In this document: piece after piece, positions 21,305 through 33,022 of the stretch
Numbering within the stretch: position 1 is the first letter of the stretch
Layout of the letters: every line of letters starts with the position of its first letter
From: Nymphaea colorata
Lineage: Eukaryota; Streptophyta; Magnoliopsida; Nymphaeales; Nymphaeaceae
DNA length: 64,000 nt
Assembly (NCBI RefSeq): GCF_008831285.2
Contig: NC_045138.2
Coordinates: forward strand, 40,477,115-40,541,114
Reading direction: 5' to 3'
Made by a program: the position numbers and the translations under genes
Notes under the pieces: model-generated
The model's input: the letters and a program-made list of their open reading frames with translations, nothing else
Database searches by the model: none
What the model was told of the DNA's origin: nothing

Positions 21305-21756
21305 TAAATTCTAATTGTAGAGGCTAGAATCAAGCAAGAATGAAGAGACCTCAATGGTAGTATCTCAATACTTAGCATGGAAAAATTATGCAACATGAGT
21401 CGTGCCATGCTTATGGCATTATCAGCCAAAAACATACTGGAGAATGTGCAACCATATGCTCCTTTTGCGGATCATAAATTCTATTTGTAAAGACTAGAAG
21501 CAAGCAAGAACTAAGAGACCTCAACGATAGTATCTCAATACTTAACAGCAGGAAACTATGCACAATGGAATTGTGTCATGCTTATGCCATTATCAGCAAA
21601 AATAAGGTTGTTTTCATTGATGGTAGCTTGAAAGAACCTGATGTAAGAATTTGCATATTCGAGAAGGCGCAACCATATGGTCCTTTTTTGGATCATAAAT
21701 TATCTTTCTCAAGACTAGCTGATAGTGTCATCTGGCCAGATTCTTCTTACGTTTGA
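21305..21756 (+). pseudogene. Two tandem copia gag fragments, unit B
   Basis: Same arrangement as 9410-9860. The second fragment includes CVMLMPLSAKNKVVFIDGSL in one reading and the conserved tail FSRLADSVIWPDSSYV. There are frameshifts between pieces. Confidence 0.6.
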
Positions 21757-22649
21757 AGCTTTCGTGAGAGTTTTGCCACAACAACAATGAACAGAATTAA
21801 TAAACTTTGGGGCCTGCCCACAGAATATAACTTTATATTCTAAAAGAACTTAATTAGTTCTTCAATGAGATGATATGATGAAGCATAGACTTTAAGTGGT
21901 ACAACGGCCAAAAATTTTGTCCGTGGTTATTTGTGGGACCTATTTGAAATCTGTCGAACCTATTTGAAAACTGCAACCGAGAGTGCGGATAATCCATCCA
22001 TGCATCAAGTTGAGCGAACGACTACTGCACGGCGAGGATATATATCCGCGCCCTATGGTGTTGTCCCCACTAAACAAACGCTTCCTAAACAACACTAGGG
22101 AATTGTCCTGAATGGGTTTGGTGCACTTGCTCTGGGCCGTGGCTAGTAAGTGGTCAGTTCATTGATTTGAGGAACATCATCATCAATTCATCAAGTGCCG
22201 ACACTCAGTAGTGCAGTCTCGTATTGGCTGAAATGGGCTGTTGCCCACACTAGCCCTCAACTTTTTTCTTGTTTGCATATAAGTGCTTTCAGATATTTTT
22301 TTTTTATATATACCAATGCCCCTTAAGGAATGAGAATTAGTGCAAAGTAACCTCAACCAAAAAAAAAAAAAAAAGGTTCTGGCTCCCCCACTGCCTACAC
22401 TATCTTTTTTAATCTTTCGCAAGGCAAAAGGAGGAAGACGGATGGAGACTTTGGCTTTCATCTAATCAAATGCATTCATGCTTATTCAGTGAATAGTACC
22501 ATGAAATCAGTGTGCACTCACGCAAAAAATGTTGTCGAAATTAAAGAGGCAGCTTGCAAATATAATTGTGTTTCGACATTAATTTTGGTTTTATTATTTT
22601 CTTTGTTTCTCTTTGTCTATTTGTTCTTCAAGGCAGAAGACTAAAATAG

Positions 22650-23355
22650 ATATTATTTGGATCAATTGGGGCTCCATTCACTCAGCTTCAAACGTGGATA
22701 GCTAGGGGCAGTTTGAAAGTCACTTCTCTCAATGGTCAATGGTGTCATCTGGAAAAACAGAAACGAATCTATGTCCACCACGCAAGGGCTAGTGGAATCC
22801 ATCTGGAAAGAATCCAGCTTCAATCATCATGCTATTTGCTTGGTTTTCTATCAATGTTACTCTTGGCCCCATTAGAGATGTTCGAATTAGCCATACCAAG
22901 ATCCACTTGGCGGTCCACAAGAGGAGAATGTGGCCTTTGGCATCTACCACAGCGATGGTACTATCACATAATGGGGGGGGTAGAGTGCCAGCCTCGCCCG
23001 ATATATGAGAACATTTGGCAGATCATCGACACCGCTATCTCCAGCGTGGCTGATAAATCGATGAAAATAGGCCTCTTCATTGGGCCGAGAGAGTGGGGAT
23101 TACATGTGAAGAGGAGCATGAATCAGCCAAGCAGTCTCACTCACACTTCCGCCATTGTGTTCTGCTGTAGGAATCAATTTTTCCTATCAAACTCAAACCC
23201 TGCTTTAGAGATCATCTTGCTTTTGTTAAAACCCTGTCAACCAGGTACAGTGTTGAAATGGGTCACTCTAACTAATTAGAGGTTACCACTTTGTTTTGCA
23301 CATTGTATAATAACCATTCTTCTTGATTCAATATATTGGGGTCTACCCCAGCTGG
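22650..23355 (+). pseudogene. Probable LINE 3'-end remnant, unit B
   Basis: Counterpart of 9880-10575. A reading frame gives VIWKNRNES followed by QGLVESIWK, typical of the region after LINE reverse transcriptase. The tail is TATTGGGGTCTACCCC. It is broken by frameshifts. The exact class is uncertain. Confidence 0.4.
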
Positions 23356-23439
23356 TTTGCAGCGGAAAATCATTCATAAATAGAGAAAAAAAAAAAAAAC
23401 CCTTAACATAAAGATGGAAGGACATACTTTTTGTTGTTT

Positions 23440-23877
23440 AGATGCAAAAAAAATCGATGAAAAAGTGTTGGAATCACTAGTAATGTGCGGCATCTGCTGG
23501 TGGAAAGAGGTAGGAGAAATGAAAAGAGGGAAGAAGAAGAAAGGGGAAGAAGGGTTCTGGTGGACATAAAAAATCAGGGAAGCCTTCATCGACGGAGACG
23601 AAACGTCAGTAAAATTGTTACTTAAAAATATCGGTAAGGTTATTGCGAAAACATTTATCAATGCATGGAAGACATCGGTAAAACGATTGTTACTGACGTT
23701 CAAGAATAATACGTCAATGAAATGAGAACTTACATTGATGCAAAAATGGATATCGGTAATGTGTTGTCGGGAAACACTTGCACATTTACCGACATAACCT
23801 TTTAAACGTTGGTAAAAATTGACCTTCATCGATGTCTATTTTTCCACTTATAGGTAAATCTATGTTCTTGTTTAGTG
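23440..23877. mobile_element. CACTA-like transposon remnant with one terminus, unit B
   Basis: Contains subterminal-type motifs (ATCGGTAA, TTTACCGACAT, ACGTTGGTAAAA). It ends at 23877 with GTTTAGTG, whose complement CACTAAACAAGAACATAG has the CACTA start and the A-rich follow-on seen at plant CACTA ends. No matching left end was found, so it is a fragment. Confidence 0.5.
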
Positions 23878-24460
23878 TCGGTGTGCTGTGACTTTATTTA
23901 TTTAGACCCAGTTGTATGCATATATACACGTCCGTTGGGGCAAAATTTTATTTTTGGAAAAAAAAGAAATTATCAATTATAGTGTTTATGAATTGCATAT
24001 ATGCTGTCTAGATGTATTTACCATGGTTTGTGACGAACACCGTCAGAAACCTGCTCATATTGCCATATAACCTAATCATGTTTGTGATAATCGTAGAAGA
24101 GAAAAGATGAACAAAAGGGCTTAGCTCCCAATAAGAGAACGAAAGATAGGGTGCTGTCAGTAAGTACTAAACCATTCAATTATGCTTGTCGTAGTTCGAC
24201 TGCCACAAATTCACAGGTATTGGTTCTGAAATGATCTCCGTCTTAAAACAATATTCGTTTACGAGAAAACATGCAAAAGGGGGGAGAGAGAGGGAGAGAG
24301 AGAGAGAGAGAGAGTCAGACATACTGGATGGAGGCCGATTGGAGGAGTTCCCGCCCTTAGAGGCTTAGATACCCTCTCTTTCTACACATAGTTACATGCA
24401 CCGCTGTACACAGTGCACAAACTTTAGGTTATGACATCTGCCTCCATAGACCACTTTCAT
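23878..24460. other. Intergenic stretch of unit B, no gene seen
   Basis: About 580 bp without a recognisable gene and without a clear unit A counterpart. It contains a (GA)n run at about 24286-24314. Confidence 0.5.
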
Positions 24461-24600
24461 TGAGACTCTAACCCACTTCTAAGGGTAAGTGTCATGCAGA
24501 GAGACTTGGGGGATGCAAAAGTACACAGACCTTTGAATATAACTAGGTTCCTAGTGAACAAAAAGGCATTCAATGTCTTAACAAGAATATACTATGCAAC

Positions 24601-25189
24601 ATGTCATGCTTATAGCATTATCAGCCAAAAACAAGATTGCTTTCATTGATGGTGGCTTGAAACAACCTAATGTAACATATTCACAATTTGCATACTAAAA
24701 GAGGTGCAACCATGTGGTCATTTCATGCTCATGGTATTATCAGAAAAAAACAAAGTTCCTTTCATGGTGTCTCGAAACAAACTTGATGTAAAGTCTTCAT
24801 AATTTGCATACAGGAGAACGTGCAACAATAGTAGATAACATCAATAATTTGCATACTAGAGAGAACACGTGGCGTTCTCTATTATGCAAATTATGAAGAC
24901 GTTATGTTATATCAGGTTGTTTCAAGCACCATCAATGAAAGAGACCTTATTTTTGTCTGATAATGCCACAAACGTGACAAGACTCCGTGTAGCATAATTT
25001 TCCCCCCTGTTAAGTGTTGGGATACTAGCATCATACCTGGTTGTCAAAAGGATGAAAGGAAGAATTGGGTTTTTGAGGAATTTGTTGCGCTGTATTCATC
25101 AGATCAAGTATTCGATCCAGCAACTGTGTTTGAACAATTGGAACTAAAAGCTGAGCTTGATGCAGCTATTGAAGTGACTCTGATACCGT
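24601..25189 (-). pseudogene. Opposed copia gag fragments, hairpin and PBS, unit B
   Basis: Plus-strand gag pieces (24601-24790: CATTATCAGCCAAAAACAAG, TTCATTGATGGTGGCTTG) face a minus-strand gag start (25000-24895). Between them is an inverted repeat, arms 24793-24820 and 24873-24900. The minus-strand piece continues to a leader and a diverged primer binding site (complement of about 25177-25187) next to LTR-like TGTAAAGCCC at 25189. Counterpart of 11060-11454. Confidence 0.6.
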
Positions 25190-25666
25190 GTAAAGCCCAA
25201 AGCATTGCAATAGGATTTCACCCAAAGAAACGCAAAGAGACGGGACAGAAAGACAAACAGGGAAGAGACAGAGAGCATGGAGAGCAAAAAACGCTTAATC
25301 AATTTCATTACTCTGAAGAAGGCTTATTTATACCCTTTACAAAAGAATCTGTTAAAAGGCCACAACCAATTCTGATACGCATCACCATCTCTGTTAAAAA
25401 GCATGTAATGGGTTTCCTGAAAATCATGATTCTTGAGCACACATAATTGATACTCCCGTGAAGCTAATATTTTTTCCTTTGGACACTCGCACTCATTACT
25501 CTTTTCTCCTTAAAGTAGATTTGCTAGTTTCTCAATATGCATGTTTTTTCTATGTGGACCCATTCTTTTTGTCCTGAACTTTCATAAAATATGAAGGTTA
25601 GTGCAAATTAATGACTTTTGAACAATAGTTGGTTAATGACTTTTGAACAACACTTATTGTCACCAC
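25189..25666 (-). repeat. LTR between copia PBS and RNase H remnants, unit B
   Basis: Starts TGTAAAGCCCAAAGC on the plus strand and ends before CACCACACCTCTCAAGTGGG. It is about 480 bp, against about 1.2 kb in unit A. The position between a primer site and an RNase H end is diagnostic of LTR content. Confidence 0.5.
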
Positions 25667-25975
25667 ACCTCTCAAGTGGGAGGTAAGGATTGCGAGATAC
25701 CCAATTGAGGCAGGGCCTCTTCAAAGGAAAAAAACAGGCATACCCAATTGAAGATACTTCATTAAATTAGCTTTAAGACAAACTCTTGGATAAGGCATCT
25801 GCTAACTATCTAAACTTCTGCTGTATGGAGTGCATTTTTTTTTTCTTCGAATCTTCTCCTTTGTATAATCATATTTGGTCTCAACGTCCATTCCTCGTGA
25901 AACATTGACGACGATGTACATAACAACTTGATCGTCACAAAGCACAGGAACTACATTAATTTAATATAGCCAAGT
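25666..25975 (-). pseudogene. Degenerate copia RNase H C-terminus, unit B
   Basis: Close copy of 12690-12985: on the minus strand it gives the CDDQV-like and FHEEWT-like motifs and a SKSLS-like end, with stops. It is preceded by the conserved polypurine context CCCACTTGAGAGG. Confidence 0.55.
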
Positions 25976-28140
25976 TTTCAAAAAGGCCATTGCACAGATT
26001 ACTCATAAGCAGTTGTAATCTTTCACTTTCCCATCGTCCCTGCAGGAAACAAGTATACCATCAGCACAGCAAACGGCAAAGGAAAGAACATCTTGGCCCT
26101 CAATTTTGGGGATGGCCCGCCTCTTCCAAGTTTCGAAGCTTTCGTAAGAGTTTTTACACAACAGCAATGAAAGGAATAAGCGAGATCAGATCGCCTTGTG
26201 GAAGAATCACCCGAAATCAAGTGCTAGACGCGTAAAATGTTCTCTAAGCGATTGTTTAGGACGGGAAGATAAGTAGTTGAGGCTGAAATGATCTCTAATG
26301 GCAGTCGATATTAGTTGGCCTTTTTCAGTAGTGGCAGTGGTCGAATTGCATGGCCGGGAACTTCCCTTCGGTTCCTTATATTAAGACACAATGAAATGCT
26401 TTAAAAAATGACCTTTTTTGAGACGTAATGTAGTGGCTTGCAACGGGTCGAACCCACAAAACAAAACTCACTCAATTTTTTTGCAACTGGCCAGGACTAC
26501 CTACTTGTTTGGTACTGATCATTGTTCTTGTACATAGGTTTTTGGTTGTACGTAGTTCTTAATAAAATTTGGGTCATGCCCTTAGAATATATCTTTCCAT
26601 TCTAAAAGATCTTCAGTTTTTGATCCCCGGGAATTCCAAATCTTGGATATATTTTTTCTTCAACTATCTATAAAAAAAAATTAGATGACACGATGAAGCA
26701 TTGAATTTTAGTGGTATTTCTATCATGTCTATCTTAGCCCACTTATTTTCTCCATCGACAATGCTTTGTAAAAGCGACAAAATCCAGCTGAGTCATTTAA
26801 AATCATGTTAAAAATCGCCTGTGATTGGAAAATTTTCCTTTTCTTTCAAGGGATTTTGTGAAAAAATTATGCTAAAAGTTCGGCGATAATAAAAAAACAT
26901 ACCTGACCTTGTATTGTTGCAAAAGATACAAATAGATTTTGCACCGTTTATAAAAGACGGCCTTTTATGCGGTAATTAAACCTCCAAGTTTTCTTGAGAT
27001 AAAAAGACAAAAACACCTTTGACACACATAAACGACCTTTTATATTAATTATTTACATTAGCTTCTTTGAACTACCAATAATTCTAATGGATCAAGTTTA
27101 ATGACATTTAAGTGATGTGAGTACCTATACCACTTGAACCAATGGCCGGTTGCCTACCACCCACTGTTCCTTTACTTTAATACTACTAATGGATTGGGTA
27201 TATTGCTCCTAATGTGGAAGGTTGAATTTTCTTGTAATTTTCATTTTAAATTGTACATTGATATGATTTGTATTGTATTTTCATTTAAATTGCCCATTTT
27301 TCAGTTAAATTAAAAGGAAATCACAGTTTAAAACTTAATTCTTGAAGTCTTCCTCGGTGACAGCTTCTTACTATGAATGCATGTCTGCAGTACCTAGAAA
27401 GGAACAGTTCATATTACCTAATGCAGTTTGTGAAACCTATTTTCTTTTCCAATAACCATGAACAACTTCAGTTCCACACGGGTCGAGACTTCGTTGTGGT
27501 GTACTTGTAGTCTCCTCTTGACCGCGGCAAGAGTTTTGAGGTGAAGTCCTCTTCGAAGATTCACGTACATGTTAATAAGCACATGAGACGAGGATGATAT
27601 CAACAGTTAATAGGGTAAAGCAAGAGAACAAAATGAGAAGGACATGCCAAGAGGGAAAAAGCTTACAACACTAATATTGTGGTTTTGGAGAACATGTTCT
27701 CTTACAATAAGTATCTCAAGAGACATGGAAGCAAATGTAGTTTTAAATCGAATAATAATGCTGAATATGATAATATGATAGTTCTTAGAACAAGAACCCT
27801 GTATTTTTTGTCCAAACGATGATTTAACAATGTGTGTTCTAAAATAACAATATTCATCTTATCAAACGCCCTTATAAAGTTGCATTTCACATGACACATC
27901 CAAGGGTGAAAAAGCTTAACAACATTGAGACTGAAAGAGCAAACACCAACCTAGTTGCCAGTCCTACAAAAACAAGTAACTAACGACTGGCTTATTTTAC
28001 AGAACCATGCACCTCATCAACAGGGTAATGGGGGAGGACAAGGAGACATACACTCACTTGCCTACTGTTATTACATATATGGCAAAACATGTTCCTTATT
28101 CGATGAAATGCTGTTGGAGAAGGTAGGTAGGGCCTAAGAG
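25975..28140. repeat. Noncoding downstream part of unit B
   Basis: Pairs with 13000-15040 of unit A, including the repeated unit start (26746) and a shortened LTP upstream region without the LTP. No gene is recognised. Confidence 0.65.
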
Positions 28141-28593
28141 AAGTCGATGGGGTAGACAGGAGCCATGTTGGGATAGAATAGGCCAAAGTGATTCTCAGTG
28201 CCCTGTGGAGTCTTCTGGTTTCTCATTGAACAGGGCAAAGATGTACGTCTCGATGGACGTCCCTGACCTCTTGGGCGTCCCTTGTGCCACATGCCTCACG
28301 AGGTTCTGGTTATAGGTACGAGCCATCGTTCTCCCCACCGGACGGCCAGCCGCTTTCTGAAACCACGATGCGGACATGACCGGCCCCATACCTTTCCAAG
28401 GCGAAGTAGACGGAGTCAATCATGGCGTCGAACAGGTTCCTGTACCTCTGTTTCCACGTCAGAGTTGGCGGGTAGGGAAGGTTCTGCCGCATGTCCTAGG
28501 CGAAGTAGGGATAGACGTTCAGCATGAGAGGCGCCCCGGTGTCGACGATGAACTTGACCACGGGACGCATGAATTGACCGGCCGGGAGGTTAG

Positions 28594-28680
28594 GTCAACA
28601 TAACGCTTACGGGAATCGAATTAGAGACCTGCTTTAGTACAGGCCCTTAACTCATCCAGCTACGCTATGTCCCTTGAGAC
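28594..28680 (-). repeat. tRNA-like (SINE-head-like) insertion in the GH17 pseudogene
   Basis: On the minus strand GGGACATAGCGTAGCTGGAT... has an A-box-like TAGCTGGATGAG. After about 33 nt come a possible 5-bp anticodon stem (GCCTG/CAGGT) and a B-box-like ATTCGATTCC. It interrupts the glucanase exactly between MVTTSQ and LPAGQFMRP. The T-arm does not pair well, so it is not a functional tRNA. Confidence 0.45.
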
Positions 28681-28832
28681 GTGGTCACCATGATCTTGCC
28701 TTGCAAACCCGTCAAAGATATTGCATCAAAGATATTGCATTTGGGCATCCGCTTCAGCAGCGCTGCCGAAGACTTCGTTACCGACGGTGATATACCGGAA
28801 GTCAACCTCCGGCAGGTAAGCCTTGATATCCT

Positions 28833-28866
28833 GCCCGACCCATCCGTAGGCCCGACCCATCCGTAG
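28833..28866. repeat. 17-bp tandem duplication in the GH17 pseudogene
   Basis: GCCCGACCCATCCGTAG occurs twice in a row (28833-28849, 28850-28866). Removing one unit joins the WVG and QDIKAYLPEVDF reading frames, so this is the frame-breaking lesion. Confidence 0.85.
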
Positions 28867-29149
28867 GCGAAGCCGAGATCCTCGGCGAGCCTTTTCAGGT
28901 CGCCGTTATTCACGCCCACGTTGACTTGGATGCCTGTATTCCTCAGCACATTGAGGACGCGGGCGTCCGGATCATACAGCCTCACCTTTCTAATGCCCGG
29001 GGACTGGATCAGTCTGATTGCGTCTTGTGGGGATGGCAGGTCGTTGCCGAGCAACCCGTAGCAAACTCCAACATCCTCGTTTCCTGCAATTTTATATGCA
29101 GACAAGCAGATCAGTCGGTGCCAAATCAACATCCTTCAATTCCGTCAGG

Positions 29150-31080
29150 ATAGTGCTATTGAGAGTTGTTCTACACATCATTTGGTGAGATAAGAGAGTC
29201 CTCCCGCGTTCTAGCTCAGATTTAAAGAAATGCAAAAATGTTTATATTATAAGTTCTAAAAAGAACATGAAACTTAGTTGTTTTAGTCGAAAAGCTAATG
29301 ATCAATCTACATGATGTTTATATCTTTATAAATAATCCCCTCCCTTTTTCTATCTTGTTTAACATCCTCATTGCAGAAAAGGTGGTGAGAACAAGTTACC
29401 GGTGCACTGAACTTTAGTGTGCCAGTATGGTTATGACAAATACCCCCATTCATACAGAAAAAAAAAAAGTTTTTTAGAAGATAAAAAAGAAAATCGCAAA
29501 AGGCAAAAAATTATAAGACATACCTTTTTAAAAAAATATAAAAATGTTCCCCTACTCTTACCTGGTATGTAGGTTGCGTGCCCACAATGATGCACACAAC
29601 TCAATCTAAGAGATTATCACCATATATACGCACTTTCTTGGTCTGACAGGTTGCTTAAATGTTGTCATGAAACGGCAATGAAACTCATTTCTTAAGGCAA
29701 GGAAATAATTGGAAGAAATGTTATATAATGTTTGTGAAGTGGTTCTACTAATTAAGATATAAATCTAACCATAATATATATATATATATGTGTGTGTGAC
29801 ACACCATCTATCTATTTGCTTACTTAGACGGTCCTAGTATGGCTGTGTGAAGAAAACATAAAATCCTCCCATCAATCTGGGCACCAATTTCCAAACTAAG
29901 TGATAAGAACAAGTGAAGCAAAATATCCTAATTTCTAAATGTGAAAACCCAACAGAGAAACAGCCCAAATTAAGGAGTTCGTTCAAATGGAATAGAGAAA
30001 AAAAACACCCATGAACTAGAGAGAGAAAGAGATCATTTCCACTTGTACCAGCTATCTTTGTAATTCTAGATCCCCCCAAGGAAACAAGCCATATCATGTA
30101 TATCGAGAAGATATGCATGACTTAGGTTCACCACCTAATACCATTGCAGCTCTGGACCCTAGGAGTGAGGGATTGGAAGGGGACTTCAGCTTTCGCTTGG
30201 AAAATTGATTAATCCTCTTGCTCACCCAAAGAGCCTTAAGTAGGTTGTGGCCACGTTAAATTTCCTGGAAGACCAAATCCACAAATATATTCAATTCTGT
30301 GAGTAGGTAAAATTTTAACATATTGTCATAGACGACTTGGCGTTGTCTGCCCATGTAGGATTGATCAGCCCAATCATATTTTTGTGTCGTGGTCTATGAC
30401 TTCCAAATTAGGCTAATCAGGCACATTTAGATCTGCCAAACCCATGCAAGTGCATCATTTTGAAACACTAATTAAGTTGCTAATTGCTTATACGTATGCA
30501 TAATTGGCACCACCTACGTACCTTCGTATGGCATCTTTTAAGTCTATCTTCCAAAATCAACTTGGATGAAGCCAACGATTATGTGCTCGTTGCTTCAAAA
30601 ATAGTTTTTTTTTTTTTTTAGTTTAGAGTTTTGGGTGAGTGCGGCAAAGAGCTAAAGTTTGAGTCAAAAAAAAAATTTGTTGGAGAGAGCTTATGTTTAA
30701 AAACATTTATATCTGGGGGGATACTTCTATATATTAAAATAAATATCAAATTTCTTAATATAAAACTAAACGAATTTTAAAGAGTTCGTGCAGGGAACTG
30801 CCTACTCCGGCCCACATGTGGCTATGCCACTGGTTTATCTGCGTTTGTTTGAGATAGTAGCAGAGAGAGAGAGTAAACAATTTCAGCAGTTTCACAGACC
30901 CTTGGCATTTTTTTGTGATGTTGACAAATGTATGTTCAGTTTAGTTGCGACGAGGTTTTAGCCAAGAGACATGTATAACTAGACTCAATTCAAAAAAGTA
31001 GTGAAAAATAAGAGGGAGCGCTAACTGGGTGGTTCTAAAGCTTGAACACCATTTGTGCATAGAAAACTTTTATATGAATG
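29150..31080. other. Intergenic, no supported gene
   Basis: AT-rich spacer of 1.9 kb with poly(A)/poly(T) runs (29459-29470, 30604-30619), an (AT)n(GT)n stretch at 29774-29797 and short unsupported ORFs. I see no domain or homology to the neighbouring repeats. Confidence 0.6.
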
Positions 31081-32930
31081 GCTGAATGAAATACAAAAGA
31101 AATCTAAAAACACATGAACGATTGAATCAGTATGTCCCTCACACAAAAATGAGATCGAAATGAACGAGGCATTTTGGTTTTATTAATTTCTTTATTTCTC
31201 TTTTATCTATTTGGTCTTAAGTCTAAGAGTAAAACAGATTTTATTTGCACCATTCGGCCTTCGATCATGATAAACACTGCTCGTTGCACGCCACGTCCAA
31301 CTCTCTAATGGAAGAGTGCAATGGCATCTGGTTGTGAAAGCACAAGGAAACGGCTTCATTTGTATACGATGGCACGGTTGTAAATGATAGTGTCACATTT
31401 TCATTTAAGGCCACAACTTTGGAGAATTTCAGAAACAGGACCTTGTTTGTGTGAGCTTAAGGCGTGCTTTCCTTTAACATGGGAAGAAAACATGCTCCTA
31501 CGCCTTATCAGGGGAGTATTTTCATCATTTAAAAGAAGAAAATCTTTTAAATTCCATTTTAGCCTTTATAGATGGTGGGTCTTCTATTTAACTAATAAAA
31601 ACATTTTGGTCATTTGTAATCCATAACATGAGACCTCTTGTTTCGTATAACTTGGTTCGGCGTAAGCCTTATTTATTTAGAGGGTTGTGGATGCATTTTT
31701 TATATTTTTGGAAAACAATGGGCAAGTTCTACCCAGATGGGTCTCCTTTCCAAACTTAAAAGTTTTATTTCATTATTTTGAGCCCTAACCTAACGTGCTT
31801 GGTCCCTAACACACGCTCCGGTGTTCGGCTATATTAAAATAAAAGTATTTTGAATTTTCTGAAACAAGTTTCAGTTTCATTTTTGTCTTTTGAACTTTTT
31901 TTTTTTCCCAACTTCAAGAGTAGTTTAGTCATTTTAAGCTCTTAATACACACTCTCATATTAGGGGCCTTTCTTTTTTATGAGAATAATACCCATGGATT
32001 TAAAATTCTCAATACTTTTTGAAGTGTGGATTGGTGAATACCTTCTTCTCTTTTTCCATGTTGCTTCCTTCCTCTGGGAGAAAGAAAGGTACTAATGTAA
32101 TTTAATTATTTACTGAATGTAGAAGTAGAACTTGAGTTAAAAATTAAGAAGATCAATATGGCCAATGACAAATATGGGTTTCTTTTTTTTTTTAGGGTGC
32201 AGACAATTTAATTTATGGTCTAAAGGATGAGCGCACTGAACTACAGACTTTGAACTTTGGACCTCTTTGAAGTGGACCGCATTGCCGCGCTAACGGGTCC
32301 CTTTTCAAAAATTTAAAAATGAATAATATGGGCTTTTCCAAAACTACGAAGGACGTACCTTAGCCCATGCACTTAACTTTATAGTTATTAGCTGAAGTCT
32401 GACCCTATAACTATAAGAAAACTGAAGAAAGCTGTGACATTTAAAATCAAGTTAAAAATCGCCTGTAATTTGAACGTTTTCCTTTTCTTTCATGGGATTT
32501 TAAAAAGAAATATGCCTGAAAATTTGGCCACAGTAAAAAAAAAAAAAAAAAACTGGTTGTACTCATAAAAAATTTTCACCGTTTATAAAAAGACGACCAT
32601 TTTGTATATTAAACCTCCAAGCCTTTCTTGAGATAAAATGACAAAAACACCTTTAACACACACAAACGACGTTTTATATTAATTATTTATATTAGCTTCT
32701 TTGAATCACCAACAATTCTATTCATTGATCAAGTTTAGCTACATTTAAATTAATTTTTTTTTATTGACATCAAAAGCAACTAGGTTACAATTTTTCAGTT
32801 AATTCCAGAAAATTATGTTGCAAAGAAAGTTAAATATGTTCACAAAGTCAGCTATACCTACACTTGCATGTTATCTTTAGAGAAAAATGAGTATCATCAC
32901 ATGTCCACCGTGGATAAAACTGAGAGGGCC
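31080..32930. repeat. Upstream part of diverged unit C
   Basis: Diverged copy of the LTP upstream region. GGTTTTATTAATTTCTTT, CACTGCTCGTTGCACG and AAAAATCGCCTGTAATTTGAA match 6080-6900 and 17690-18560. It is interrupted by unique AT-rich sequence (31600-32300). Confidence 0.6.
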
Positions 32931-32935
32931 TCTGT

Positions 32936-32944
32936 CTATATAAA
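32936..32944 (+). promoter_or_regulatory. TATA-like element of the dead LTP copy
   Basis: CTATATAAA in the same relative position as the TATA boxes of copies A and B, followed by CATAAGCATGCATTGG. Confidence 0.45.
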
Positions 32945-33022
32945 CCATAAGCATGCATTGGATCTATGGAGCAGAACAGCTCTACTATAGAGAGAAAGAG
33001 AGAGGGAGAGCAAGAGAGAGAG

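Larger units (their letters stand above)
28141..29083 (-). pseudogene. GH17 glucan endo-1,3-beta-glucosidase pseudogene
   Basis: Minus-strand remains of a GH17 beta-1,3-glucanase, a secreted wall and defence enzyme that cleaves 1,3-beta-glucan. In order: VGVCYGLLGNDLPSPQDAI, RLYDPDARVLNVLRNTGIQV, then (after a 17-bp duplication shifts frame) FRYITVGNEVFGSAAEAD with the catalytic-acid Glu. Next come [59 protein letters not shown] with the nucleophile Glu, NQNLVRHVAQGTPKRSG and HFGLFYPNMAPVYPIDF. There are at least three frame breaks, and an 85-bp tRNA-like insertion sits after MVTT. A 3' splice site (TTGCAG) at 29084 marks the start of exon 2. I could not find the signal-peptide exon. The last bases are also found in unit A (15040-15062). 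Confidence 0.85.

Noticed and set aside
28594-28680. Functional tRNA gene on the minus strand
   Set aside because: A- and B-box-like motifs are present, but the T-arm does not pair and the anticodon loop is 8 nt. Kept only as a tRNA-like insertion.
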